Assembly (NCBI GenBank): GCA_035546775.1
Contig: DASZWD010000004.1
Span: forward strand, 1 to 64,000
Source of the DNA: Acidimicrobiales bacterium
GTDB taxonomy: Bacteria > Actinomycetota > Acidimicrobiia > Acidimicrobiales > JACCXE01
Length of the DNA stretch: 64,000 bases
Direction of reading: 5' to 3'
Below, one piece after another: positions 1 to 7,914 of the stretch. Each line of letters starts with the position of its first letter. Positions within the stretch are counted from its first letter, which is position 1. The notes under the pieces were generated by a model that ran no database searches, was not told the DNA's origin, and saw only the letters and a list, made by a program, of their open reading frames with translations. A program made the position numbers and the translations under genes.

Positions 1-980
1 GCCTCGAGCGCCGGGATCGACGAGTGGCGGGCGTGCAGGAATGCCGCGCCCTCCTCGGCGTCGGTGGTCGCCGCGGTAAAGGTGGCGCCGGCGGCGGTGC
101 AGGCGGCTTCGGCGCGCGCGACGTCGTCGCCCGCCGACGCGCTGTCGGACTGCACGATCAGCAGCGCGCCGGCGTCGGTGTCGAGGCCCATGCGCAGGTG
201 GGCTTCGACGGCGCGGATCGTCGTGCGGTCCATCATCTCGACAAGCGAGAACTCCGCGACCTTGTCGATTGCCAGCACGGCTTCGCCTGCGGTCTCTGCC
301 GTCGGGAATACGGCGACGAGCGTTGCCGGCGGTTTGGGCGCCGGCCGCAGGCGCACGGTTACCTCCACGACGACGGCGAGGGTGCCTTCACTTCCGACGA
401 GCAGCTTGGTGAGGTCGAGCCCGGCGACGTTCTTGCGACACACGGACCCGGTCTCGATGATCGAACCGTCGGCCAGCACCGCTTTCAGCGCGGCGACGTG
501 GTCGCCGGTCACGCCGTATTTCACGCAGCAGGCGCCGCCGGCGTTGGTGGCGACGTTGCCGCCGATCGAACAGATCGCACGCGAAGAAGGGTCGGGCGCA
601 TACCACAGGCCGTGCTCGGCGACGGCCGCCGCGAGGTCGCCGTTGAGCACGCCAGGTTCCACGGTCGCCGAGCGCTGCGCGACGTCGATCGACAGGATCC
701 GGTTCATCAACGCCGTCGACAGCACGATGCAACCGTCGACGGCATTGGCCCCGCCGGCGAGCCCCGTGCCCGCGCCGCGCGTGACCACCGGCGTTTTTGT
801 GGCGCTCGCGATCTCGAGCGTGGCCACCACGTCGTCGATCGAACGCGCCCGCACGACCGCCAGCGGCTTGCCCGCCGTGGCGGTGAGCGCACGGTCGTGG
901 CGGTACTGGTCCATCACGTCCGCATCGGTGACGACGCGGTCGGCTTCGAGCCGCGCCAGGAGTTGGTCGACTACGGACAC
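1..980 (-). CDS. FAD-binding oxidase, GlcD / D-lactate dehydrogenase type (C-terminus cut off)
   Basis: Partial minus-strand gene running off the left edge; about 326 N-terminal residues are present. The product resembles FAD-linked 2-hydroxyacid dehydrogenases of the glycolate oxidase GlcD group, which oxidise glycolate or D-lactate. Visible family marks are the FAD-binding PP-loop GAGTGLAGGANAV, then SIGGNVATNAGG, then GLDLTKLLVGSEGTLAVV, and near the edge FLHARHSSIPALE, typical of the start of the GlcD cap region. The GTG at 980 is chosen because the protein then begins just before the usual leading helix; it overlaps the stop of the upstream phosphatase gene by 10 bp, so the two are probably co-transcribed. 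The exact substrate cannot be told from the sequence. Confidence 0.85.
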   Translation of the reverse strand, partial: MSVVDQLLARLEADRVVTDADVMDQYRHDRALTATAGKPLAVVRARSIDDVVATLEIASATKTPVVTRGAGTGLAGGANAVDGCIVLSTALMNRILSIDVAQRSATVEPGVLNGDLAAAVAEHGLWYAPDPSSRAICSIGGNVATNAGGACCVKYGVTGDHVAALKAVLADGSIIETGSVCRKNVAGLDLTKLLVGSEGTLAVVVEVTVRLRPAPKPPATLVAVFPTAETAGEAVLAIDKVAEFSLVEMMDRTTIRAVEAHLRMGLDTDAGALLIVQSDSASAGDDVARAEAACTAAGATFTAATTDAEEGAAFLHARHSSIPALE

Positions 981-1456
981 CGCATCAGCGTAGGACCGAG
1001 TTCCCAGGCATCCGGCATGCGCAGGTCGCGCCAAAACGCGAACGGCTCGGTGAGCACGCCCCGGGACAGCAGCCACGCGGTCATCACCGTGCCGTGCGTG
1101 ACCACGACGGACTGCCCGTCGACGGCGCTGCCGAAGCGGTGCACTGCATCGGCGAATGGCTCCCATCCGTCGACGCGCTCGCCGGCGAACCACCGCTGGG
1201 CATCCCGCGCCATGGCGTCGCCGTCGTCGTACCACGGCCGCCCCACCTCGCAGAACGCCTCCGACGTCCTGACCGGCCCGAGTCCGAGCGCCTCGGCGGT
1301 CGCGATTGCCTTGCGCTCGGTGCTGGCGAGTACCCGCGTCCCGCGGAGGCGGGAGCCGAGTTCCGTCGCGGCCTCACGGGCCCCATCGGCCAAGTCCCAC
1401 TCCGCCGGCGGGATCGTCGGGTCGACGAGGGGCTTGGCGTGGCGGACGAGGATCAC
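971..1456 (-). CDS. histidine phosphatase family protein (phosphoglycerate mutase-like)
   Basis: A 161-aa protein beginning VILVRHAKPL, in which RHA is the catalytic RHG-type motif of the histidine phosphatase superfamily. The second superfamily histidine is in VVVTHGTVMTAW near residue 120. ST-ERK (residues about 55-60) fits the usual second arginine region. GTG at 1456 places the RHA motif at the extreme N-terminus, as is normal; an open frame continues upstream but has no family sequence. It is divergent from uppS with only 17 bp between starts and overlaps the downstream FAD oxidase. The substrate is unknown; members dephosphorylate small phosphometabolites or phosphoproteins. Confidence 0.8.
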   Translation of the reverse strand: MILVRHAKPLVDPTIPPAEWDLADGAREAATELGSRLRGTRVLASTERKAIATAEALGLGPVRTSEAFCEVGRPWYDDGDAMARDAQRWFAGERVDGWEPFADAVHRFGSAVDGQSVVVTHGTVMTAWLLSRGVLTEPFAFWRDLRMPDAWELGPTLMRCP

Positions 1457-1461
1457 GCGCG

Positions 1462-1467
1462 TACTCT
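1462..1467 (+). promoter_or_regulatory. candidate -10 element of a leaderless uppS transcript
   Basis: The hexamer TACTCT ends exactly 6 nt before the GTG of uppS and there is no ribosome binding site between. It fits a TANNNT -10 box with transcription starting at the start codon. Several other first genes in this window show the same geometry. No convincing -35 box is seen. Confidence 0.4.
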
Positions 1468-1473
1468 CGCGCC

Positions 1474-2199
1474 GTGCCGACGAACATCCCCAAGGGAATC
1501 GACAAGAAGCGGATTCCCCGCCACGTCGCGTGTGTGATGGACGGCAACGGGCGGTGGGCGACCAAGCGTGGGTTGCCGCGCACCGAGGGCCACGCCGCGG
1601 GCGAAGAGGCGTTGTTCGACACCGTCGAAGGCGCGCTCGACCTCGGGCTCGACTGGCTGACGGTGTACGCATTCTCGACGGAGAACTGGAAGCGCCCCGT
1701 CGACGAGGTCCGCTACCTCATGGGGTTCAACGAACGCATCCTGACGGACCGTCGCGACGAGTTGCACGGCCGCGACGTCCGCATCACCTTCGCCGGCCGG
1801 CGCGACTGGCGGGTGCCGAAGCGGCTGCTGAAGCGAATGGACGAGGCCGTCGAGCTCACGAAGAACAACAAGGCGATGACCCTCACGATCGCGTTCAACT
1901 ACGGCGGGCGCGCTGAGATCGTCGACGCGGTGCGTCAAATCGCCGCCGAGAAAATCAAGCCGGAGAAGATCGACGAGAAGACGATCCGCGAGCGCCTCTA
2001 CGTGAAGGGCATGCCCGATCCGGATCTCGTCGTGCGCACGTCCGGCGAGTTCCGTATCAGCAACTTCCTGCTGTGGGAGTTGGCCTACAGCGAGCTGGTG
2101 TTCACCGACGTCCTGTGGCCTGACTTCCGCCGCGAGCATCTCTTCGACGCCGTGCGCGAGTACCAGAATCGCGAGCGTCTCTTCGGGGGCGCGCGCTGA
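1474..2199 (+). CDS. uppS: isoprenyl transferase (cis-prenyl diphosphate synthase)
   Basis: A 241-aa cis-prenyltransferase that condenses isopentenyl diphosphate units onto an allylic diphosphate to make the polyprenyl (undecaprenyl/decaprenyl) carrier lipid for peptidoglycan and glycan synthesis. Region I MDGNGRWA is at about residues 23-30 with the catalytic Asp, followed by TVYAFSTENWKRP. The C-terminal RTSGE and SNFLLWELAYSELVFTD signature is complete, and length is normal. GTG 1474 gives the usual short leader before MDGNGRW. A recO gene follows and overlaps its stop, a common actinobacterial pairing. The chain length of the product cannot be read from the sequence. Confidence 0.95.
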   Translation: MPTNIPKGIDKKRIPRHVACVMDGNGRWATKRGLPRTEGHAAGEEALFDTVEGALDLGLDWLTVYAFSTENWKRPVDEVRYLMGFNERILTDRRDELHGRDVRITFAGRRDWRVPKRLLKRMDEAVELTKNNKAMTLTIAFNYGGRAEIVDAVRQIAAEKIKPEKIDEKTIRERLYVKGMPDPDLVVRTSGEFRISNFLLWELAYSELVFTDVLWPDFRREHLFDAVREYQNRERLFGGAR

Positions 2200-2909
2200 T
2201 CCGGAGCTACTCCGATCGTGCGGTCGTCCTGCGGACGGTGCCGCTCGGCGAGGCCGACCGCATCGTCACGCTGATGACCGAGAATCATGGCCGCGTGCGC
2301 GCCGTGGCCAAGGGCATCCGCCGCACCACCTCGAAGTTCGGTTCGCGCCTCGAACCGACGACGCACGTGTCGCTCCAGCTGTACCTCGGACGCGAGCTCG
2401 ACACGATCACCCAGGCCGAGACCATCTCGCAGCTCGGCAACATTCGCGACGACCTTCACCGCTTCGGGCGTGCCAACGTGATGCTGGAGACGGTCGACCA
2501 GGTGGCGCTCGAACGCGAGCCCAACAATGCGCTGTACCGGATGCTCGTCGGTGCGCTGGCGGAACTCGATCGCGACGACGCGCCGCTCGTGTTGGCCGGC
2601 TTCCTCCTCAAGCTGCTGGCGCTCGAAGGCTTCCAACCGCAGCTCGACGAGTGCGTCGCCTGCGGTGGTGTGTCGAACCTCGTGGCCTTCGACCTCGACG
2701 ACGGCGGCCTGCGCTGCGTCGACGACCGCCGCGGCCTCGCCGTCGACTACGAAGCCATCTTCCTCATGCGCCGGATGCTCGGCGGCGACCTCGCCGGCGC
2801 CCTGCGTGAACCGGAGTCACCGGCGACGGCCGAAGCCGAGGCCGTCGCCGTCGGCCTCGTCGAGCACCACATCGAAAGGCGTTTACGGGCGGCACGCACT
2901 CGTCTGTAA
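2196..2909 (+). CDS. recO: DNA repair protein RecO (probable CTG start)
   Basis: RecO, the single-strand annealing and RecR-partner protein that helps load RecA at gaps in the RecFOR pathway. The N-terminal OB-fold strand VVLRTVPLGEADRIVTL and the GRVRAVAKGIRR segment are typical, and the C-terminal helical part with LDECVACGG is present. The first in-frame ATG/GTG/TTG codon is GTG 2238, which would remove the first strand of the OB fold. The family N-terminus begins about 14 codons earlier, where the only plausible initiator is CTG 2196 overlapping the uppS stop as CTGA. I therefore give 2196 (237 aa); a conventional start would be 2238 (223 aa). Confidence 0.85.
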   Translation: MIRSYSDRAVVLRTVPLGEADRIVTLMTENHGRVRAVAKGIRRTTSKFGSRLEPTTHVSLQLYLGRELDTITQAETISQLGNIRDDLHRFGRANVMLETVDQVALEREPNNALYRMLVGALAELDRDDAPLVLAGFLLKLLALEGFQPQLDECVACGGVSNLVAFDLDDGGLRCVDDRRGLAVDYEAIFLMRRMLGGDLAGALREPESPATAEAEAVAVGLVEHHIERRLRAARTRL

Positions 2910-2920
2910 CCTGCGTCGCC

Positions 2921-3034
2921 ATGCCGTCGCCCGAACTACGGAGGTGCGCCCATCGGCGCACCGACAAGAAGAGACTGCAGCAATTTCGCCAGGCCGTAGG
3001 CCTGCGCGAAGCGGCTCTGCGCGGTGCGAGGTGA
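2921..3034 (+). CDS. possible 37-aa basic small ORF ahead of glyQS
   Basis: A short frame starts at ATG 2921 and stops at TGA 3032-3034, overlapping the GTG of glyQS as GTGA. The peptide is strongly basic. It occupies nearly the whole recO-glyQS gap and could be a leader peptide that couples translation into glyQS. No clear ribosome binding site precedes it and I know no matching family, so it may be chance. Confidence 0.2.
   Translation: MPSPELRRCAHRRTDKKRLQQFRQAVGLREAALRGAR
2943..2962 (+). other. 8-bp perfect hairpin in the recO-glyQS gap
   Basis: GGTGCGCC and GGCGCACC form a perfect stem around the 4-nt loop CATC. No run of T follows, so it is a poor intrinsic terminator; it could pause transcription or shape the glyQS leader. 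No T-box anatomy (specifier loop, TGG bulge) was recognised around it. Confidence 0.4.
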
Positions 3035-4347
3035 GCAACTCGCCCGAACTAATGGAGCAAGTCGTCAACCTGTGCAAGCGGCGCGGGTTCGTCTTCCCCT
3101 CGGCGGAGATCTACGGAGGCTTCCGGTCGACCTACGACTACGGCCCTCTGGGCGTGCTCATGTTGCGCAACGTGCGCGACGCGTGGTGGCGCGACATGGT
3201 CCAGACGCGTACCGACGTCGTCGGCATCGAGGCGTCGATCCTGTCGCCGCCGGCGATCTGGGAGGCGAGCGGCCACCTCAAGACGTTCACCGACCCGCTC
3301 GTCGACTGCAAGAACTGCCAGTCACGCTTCCGCGAGGATCAGCTGCCCGAGGACCGCGTCTGTCCGAGCTGCGGCGCCAAGGACAACTTCACCGAAGCCA
3401 AGCCCTTCCACCTGATGTTCAAGACCCATGCCGGGCCGGTCGAGAACGAGGGCGCGATCGCCTACCTGCGTCCGGAAACCGCGCAGGGCATGTTCGTCAA
3501 CTTCGCCAACGTGATGACGACGTCGCGGCTGAAGCCGCCTTTCGGCATCGCCCAGATCGGCAAGTCGTTCCGCAACGAGATCACCCCCGGCAACTTCGTG
3601 TTCCGCACGCGCGAGTTCGAGCAGATGGAGATGGAGTTCTTCGTCCCGCCCGCCGAGGCCGACAAGTGGTTCGCGTACTGGGTGCAGAAGCGTTACGAGT
3701 GGTACCTCGACCTGGGCATGTCGTCGGAATCGTTGCGGCTGCGGCCCCACGATGCCGAGGAGCTGTCCCACTACTCGTCAGGCACAACCGACGTCGAATA
3801 CGACTTCCCGTGGGGGTGGGGCGAGCTCGAGGGCATCGCCAACCGCGGCAACTACGACCTCACGCAGCACTCGCAGCACTCGGGCGAGAAACTCGAGTAT
3901 TTCGACCAGGCCAGCGGCGAGCGCTACACCCCGCACGTCATCGAGCCGGCGGCCGGCGCCACCCGCACGATGATGGCGTTTCTCATCGACGCCTACACCG
4001 AAGACGAGATGGACGGCGAGAAGCGCACGCTGCTGCGGCTGCATCCGCGCCTCGCGCCCTACAAGGTCGCAGTGCTGCCGCTGTCGAAGAAGGACACGCT
4101 GACGCCGCTGGCCAAGGACATCCATGCTCAGCTCGCGCAGAACTGGATGGTCGACTACGACGAGACGCAGTCCATCGGCCGTCGCTACCGCCGCCAGGAC
4201 GAGGTGGGCACGCCGCTGTGCGTCACGGTCGACTTCGACTCGCTCGAGGACAACGCCGTCACCATTCGCGACCGCGATACCGCCGAGCAGGTGCGTGTCC
4301 CGATCGCGGAGATCGTTCCCGCCGTGCGCGACAAGCTGGGCTTTTGA
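3031..4347 (+). CDS. glyQS: glycine--tRNA ligase, single-chain alpha2 type
   Basis: A 438-aa class II synthetase that charges tRNA-Gly. It is the eukaryote/archaea-like homodimer form, not the two-subunit glyQ/glyS form. It shows the N-terminal KRRGFVFPSAEIYGG, a zinc site CKNC...CPSC (about residues 92-115), motif 2 around FRNEITPGNFVFRTREFEQ with QMEMEFF, motif 3 near GATRTMMAFL, and the anticodon-binding domain from about residue 340 (APYKVAVLPL...GRRYRRQDEVGTPLCVT). GTG 3031 overlaps a possible upstream leader ORF; ATG 3052 is an alternative seven codons later. Confidence 0.95.
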   Translation: MSNSPELMEQVVNLCKRRGFVFPSAEIYGGFRSTYDYGPLGVLMLRNVRDAWWRDMVQTRTDVVGIEASILSPPAIWEASGHLKTFTDPLVDCKNCQSRFREDQLPEDRVCPSCGAKDNFTEAKPFHLMFKTHAGPVENEGAIAYLRPETAQGMFVNFANVMTTSRLKPPFGIAQIGKSFRNEITPGNFVFRTREFEQMEMEFFVPPAEADKWFAYWVQKRYEWYLDLGMSSESLRLRPHDAEELSHYSSGTTDVEYDFPWGWGELEGIANRGNYDLTQHSQHSGEKLEYFDQASGERYTPHVIEPAAGATRTMMAFLIDAYTEDEMDGEKRTLLRLHPRLAPYKVAVLPLSKKDTLTPLAKDIHAQLAQNWMVDYDETQSIGRRYRRQDEVGTPLCVTVDFDSLEDNAVTIRDRDTAEQVRVPIAEIVPAVRDKLGF

Positions 4348-4370
4348 GGACAACGATTCCCAACAATTCC

Positions 4371-4398
4371 TAAAGCCGTTGGGTAATGGCACCGATAG
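4371..4398 (+). promoter_or_regulatory. possible FliA/WhiG (sigma-28)-like promoter
   Basis: TAAA at 4371-4374, a 16-nt spacer, then ACCGATAG at 4391-4398. This resembles the sigma-28 consensus TAAA-N15/16-GCCGATAA (6 of 8 in the -10 part). A clear Shine-Dalgarno AGGAGA at 4413-4418 follows, ahead of the ATG at 4425. If real, the two response regulators belong to a motility or development-type sigma regulon. Confidence 0.35.
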
Positions 4399-4424
4399 GT
4401 CGATAGACCCTCAGGAGAGAGCCC

Positions 4425-4811
4425 ATGTCTGACGCGACCAATCGGCAACCCACAGCCGTCATCTGTGACGACGACGCAATGAGTCGTCAGATCGCGCGGG
4501 CGGTGTTCGAGAAGGCCGGCTTCCGCGTCCTCGCGGGCGTCGGTACTGCGCTCGAAGCCCTCGACATGGTCCTCGACCATCATCCTGACGTCCTGCTGCT
4601 CGACTTGGTCATGCCCGGCATGTCCGGCGAGGAGATCCTGCCCTCGATCAAGGCGAGTTCGCCCGAGACGCAGGTGGTCATCTACTCGTCTTACGACCCG
4701 ACGTACGCCGTCAAGAGCGGTGCCATGTTCGTCGTGTCGAAGGGCCAGCACGGGAAGCTCGAGTCGACGATCGAGCGGTTGGCGGAGACTCCTCACCCCA
4801 TCGCCGGCTGA
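4425..4811 (+). CDS. receiver-only response regulator (first of a tandem pair)
   Basis: A 128-aa protein consisting only of a CheY-like receiver domain. The acidic cluster DDD (15-17), phospho-acceptor Asp60 in LLLDLVMPGMSGEE, and the conserved Lys106 in VVSKGQ are all present, so it should accept phosphate. It has no output domain, so it probably acts by protein-protein contact or as a phosphate relay. The following gene, 6 bp downstream, is a paralogue of equal length with the same LAGV-xxA-x2-AL spacing, suggesting tandem duplication. No cognate kinase is adjacent; a hybrid kinase lies about 15 kb away. Confidence 0.9.
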   Translation: MSDATNRQPTAVICDDDAMSRQIARAVFEKAGFRVLAGVGTALEALDMVLDHHPDVLLLDLVMPGMSGEEILPSIKASSPETQVVIYSSYDPTYAVKSGAMFVVSKGQHGKLESTIERLAETPHPIAG

Positions 4812-4817
4812 TCCGCC

Positions 4818-5204
4818 ATGAGTCACTTCTCGAACGACGGAGAACCGCGTCCAAAAGCCCTCGTCTGCGACGACGATCCCATGATCCGCCGTCTCGTGCG
4901 CGAAGTGGCGGAACGCTGTGGTTACGACATCCTCGCCGGGGTCGACAACGCCGTCGACGCACTGTCGCTCGTGATGGAGCATCGACCCGAAGTGCTCGTG
5001 CTCGACCTCGCGCTGCCCGGCATGGGTGGCGAAGAGGTCATCGCCGCGCTCCACGACCAGCCGGGCACGACGGTGATCGTGCACTCGGCGCACGATCCGC
5101 GCTTCGCCGTCAAGGCCGGCGCCCGCACGTTCGTCTCCAAAGGCAACGTCGCGCTGCTGGAGAAGACGCTGCTCAAGGTGCGCGGCGCCGAAATCTCTGC
5201 CTGA
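4818..5204 (+). CDS. receiver-only response regulator (second of a tandem pair)
   Basis: A 128-aa CheY-like receiver with acidic DDD (18-20), phospho-acceptor Asp63 in VLVLDLALPGMGGEE and Lys108 in FVSKGN. It starts 6 bp after the preceding paralogue and lacks its own strong ribosome binding site, so the two are likely translated from one transcript. The two differ mainly on the exposed helices, as expected if they have diverged in partner choice. Target and kinase unknown. Confidence 0.9.
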   Translation: MSHFSNDGEPRPKALVCDDDPMIRRLVREVAERCGYDILAGVDNAVDALSLVMEHRPEVLVLDLALPGMGGEEVIAALHDQPGTTVIVHSAHDPRFAVKAGARTFVSKGNVALLEKTLLKVRGAEISA

Positions 5205-5247
5205 GAGACCACACCCGCACTCTGACGGAGATCCTTGTCGTACGTCA

Positions 5248-5253
5248 TAGGCT
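5248..5253 (+). promoter_or_regulatory. candidate -10 element of ppdK (leaderless geometry)
   Basis: TAGGCT lies 9 nt before ATG 5263 and there is no Shine-Dalgarno between. A 6-bp stem (5246-5251 with 5260-5265) would pair across the start codon if a longer leader were made. Confidence 0.35.
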
Positions 5254-5262
5254 TTGAGCCCT

Positions 5263-7914
5263 ATGGCCTACGTCTTCGCGTTTGATCACAAGCACCGCAA
5301 GCCCCCGATGTCGCTCAAGGACCTCCTCGGCGGCAAGGGCGCAAACTTGGCGGAGATGACGTCGGTACTGAACCTGCCGGTCCCGCCCGGGTTCACCATC
5401 ACGACCGACGCTTGCCGGGCGTACATGCACAGCGGCTGGCCAACGGGCCTCGACGCCGAGATCGCCAAGGCCGTCGCCAAGCTCGAGAAGCAGATGGGCA
5501 AGCGCATCGGCGACCCGGTCGACCCGCTGCTCGTGTCCGTGCGCTCGGGCGCCAAGTTCTCGATGCCCGGCATGATGGACACCGTCCTCAACCTCGGGCT
5601 CAACGATCTGTCGGTCGACGGGCTGGCCAAGCAGACCGACGACGAGCGGTTCGCCTACGACTCGTACCGCCGCTTCATCTCGATGTACGGCCGCATCGTT
5701 CTCGACATCTCGGGTGAACCGTTCGAGCGCCTGCTCGACACGGCCAAGGAGTGGGACGGCGTCACGTCCGACTCGGCGATCAGCGCCGACACGCTGCGGC
5801 GGCTGTGCGAGCGCTACAAGGACGTCGTCAAGCAGGAGACGGGCAAGCCGTTCCCGCAGACGCCCGAGGCGCAGCTGCGCGGCGCCATCGAAGCCGTGTT
5901 CCGCTCGTGGAACGGCGCCCGCGCCATCGCCTATCGCGACCGCGAGCACATCAGCCACGAACTCGGCACGGCCGTCAACGTGCAGGCGATGGTCTTCGGC
6001 AACCGCGACGACGACTCCGGCACGGGCGTGGGATTCACCCGCGATCCCGCCACCGGCGCGCCCGGCGCCTACGGCGACTTCCTCGTCAACGCCCAGGGCG
6101 AAGACGTCGTGGCCGGCATCCGCAACACCGAGCCGCTGAGCGCGATGGCCAAGCATTTCCCGGCGATCCACAAGGAGCTGCTGGCGATCTTCGACCGGCT
6201 CGAGAAGCACTACCGCGACATGTGCGACACCGAGTTCACCATCGATCAGGGCAAGCTCTACATGCTCCAGACCCGCGTCGGAAAGCGCACCGGCGCCGCC
6301 GCGCTCCGCATGGCCGTCGACATGGTGGGCCAGAAGGGCAGCTGGAAGATCAGCAAGGAAGAGGCCGTGTCGCGCGTCACCGCCGACCACCTCGACTCCG
6401 TGCTCCACGCCCAGTTCCAGCAGACGGATCTGCCCGTGATCGCCACCGGTTTGGGCGCCTCGCCCGGCGCGGCTGTCGGTCACGCGTACTTCTCGGCCGA
6501 CGACGCCGCCGCCGCGGCCGCCAAGGGCCACCGCGTGGTGCTGGTGCGCACCGAGACGTCGCCCGAAGACGTCCACGGCATGATCGTGGCCGAGGGCATC
6601 CTCACCTCGCGCGGTGGGTTGGTCTCGCACGCCGCGGTCGTGGCCCGCGGATGGGGTAAGCCCGCCGTCGTCGGCGCCGAGGCGCTCAAGATCGGTCCCA
6701 AGTCCTTCACCGTCGGCGGCGTCACCGTCAACGAGGGCGACGTCATCTCGATCGACGGCGGCGACGGCCGCGTCATCAAGGGCGAGGTCGGCGTCACCCA
6801 GGGCGAGCCGCCCGCCGAATTCAAGACGTTGCTCAGCTGGGCGGATCAGATCCGCAAGGGCAAGGTCGGCGTGCGGGCCAATGCCGACACCGGCGCCGAC
6901 GCCGCCGTGGCGCGTCAGTTCGGCGCCGAAGGCATCGGTCTGTGCCGCACCGAGCACATGTTCCTCGCCGAGGACCGCCTGCCCGTCGTGCGCCGCATGA
7001 TTCTCGCCGACACGCCCGACGAGGAAGCCGCCGCGCTCGAAGAACTGCGCCAGGCGCAGAAGGCCGACTTCGTCGAGATCCTCGAGGCGATGGACGGCCT
7101 GCCCGTCACCGTGCGGCTGCTGGACCCGCCCCTGCACGAGTTCCTCCCCAAGACGGAGGACCTGCTGATCAAACAGGCCACGAGCGGGCTCAGCGCCGAA
7201 GAAGAACGCTTGCTCGAAGCCGCCGAGGAGTGGAAAGAGTTCAACCCGATGCTCGGCACCCGCGGCGTGCGCCTGGGCGTCGTGAAGCCCGGCCTCTATG
7301 CCATGCAGGTGCGGGCGCTTATGGAAGCGGCGGCCGAGCGCGCCAAGGCCGGCGGCAAGCCCGTCGTCGAGGTGATGATCCCACTGACGGTGAGCGGTCC
7401 CGAGCTGGCCCTCGCCCGCTCGTGGGTCGAAGAGGCGATCGCCGAGTTCGCCAGTTCGGAAAAGGCTGGGAAGAAGATCAACGTCATCATCGGCACCATG
7501 ATCGAGACGCCGCGCGCCGCGCTGCGCGCCGAGGAGATCGCGCAGCACGCCGACTTCTTCAGCTTCGGCACCAACGACCTCACGCAGATGACCTTCGGGT
7601 TCTCCCGTGACGACGTCGAGGGCCGCATGATGACCGCCTACCTCGACCAGGGTCTCCTGCCGCGCAACCCGTTCGACACCCTCGACCAGGCGGGTGTGGG
7701 AGAGCTCGTCTCGCTCGGCGCCAAGCGGGGCCGCAAGACCAAGCCCGCGCTCAAGCTCGGTGTGTGCGGCGAGCACGGTGGTGATCCCGAGTCGATCGAG
7801 TTCTTCGTGAACCAGGCGGCGCTCGACTACGTCAGCTGCTCGCCCTACCGCGTCCCGATCGCCCGCTTGGCGGCCGCGCAAGCAGTGGTCGGTACCTCAG
7901 GCCAGACAAAGTGA
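5263..7914 (+). CDS. ppdK: pyruvate, phosphate dikinase
   Basis: An 883-aa enzyme that interconverts pyruvate + ATP + Pi and PEP + AMP + PPi. The N-terminal ATP-grasp region carries GGKGANLAEM and SVRSGAKFSMPGMMDTVLNLG. The phosphohistidine domain has GGLVSHAAVVARGWGKP, with the catalytic His in the middle. The C-terminal PEP/pyruvate TIM barrel has GTNDLTQMTFGFSRDD and the catalytic Cys in GVCGEHGG. Size is standard. ATG 5263 is preferred over an in-frame TTG at 5254 because the family N-terminus starts here (AYVFAFDHKHRK). The next gene overlaps the stop by GTGA, so an S9 peptidase shares the transcript. PPDK supports gluconeogenic or anaplerotic carbon flow. Confidence 0.97.
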   Translation: MAYVFAFDHKHRKPPMSLKDLLGGKGANLAEMTSVLNLPVPPGFTITTDACRAYMHSGWPTGLDAEIAKAVAKLEKQMGKRIGDPVDPLLVSVRSGAKFSMPGMMDTVLNLGLNDLSVDGLAKQTDDERFAYDSYRRFISMYGRIVLDISGEPFERLLDTAKEWDGVTSDSAISADTLRRLCERYKDVVKQETGKPFPQTPEAQLRGAIEAVFRSWNGARAIAYRDREHISHELGTAVNVQAMVFGNRDDDSGTGVGFTRDPATGAPGAYGDFLVNAQGEDVVAGIRNTEPLSAMAKHFPAIHKELLAIFDRLEKHYRDMCDTEFTIDQGKLYMLQTRVGKRTGAAALRMAVDMVGQKGSWKISKEEAVSRVTADHLDSVLHAQFQQTDLPVIATGLGASPGAAVGHAYFSADDAAAAAAKGHRVVLVRTETSPEDVHGMIVAEGILTSRGGLVSHAAVVARGWGKPAVVGAEALKIGPKSFTVGGVTVNEGDVISIDGGDGRVIKGEVGVTQGEPPAEFKTLLSWADQIRKGKVGVRANADTGADAAVARQFGAEGIGLCRTEHMFLAEDRLPVVRRMILADTPDEEAAALEELRQAQKADFVEILEAMDGLPVTVRLLDPPLHEFLPKTEDLLIKQATSGLSAEEERLLEAAEEWKEFNPMLGTRGVRLGVVKPGLYAMQVRALMEAAAERAKAGGKPVVEVMIPLTVSGPELALARSWVEEAIAEFASSEKAGKKINVIIGTMIETPRAALRAEEIAQHADFFSFGTNDLTQMTFGFSRDDVEGRMMTAYLDQGLLPRNPFDTLDQAGVGELVSLGAKRGRKTKPALKLGVCGEHGGDPESIEFFVNQAALDYVSCSPYRVPIARLAAAQAVVGTSGQTK

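Noticed and set aside
24-1916. 630-codon plus-strand frame over the first three genes
   Set aside because: Crosses three real genes on both strands and contains no family sequence.
2910-3030. T-box riboswitch controlling glyQS
   Set aside because: No specifier stem, T-box sequence or antiterminator bulge was found; only one short hairpin.
5245-7881. 878-codon open frame antisense to ppdK
   Set aside because: It mirrors the codon periodicity of ppdK; the predicted protein is low-complexity with no domain, whereas the plus strand has all PPDK motifs.
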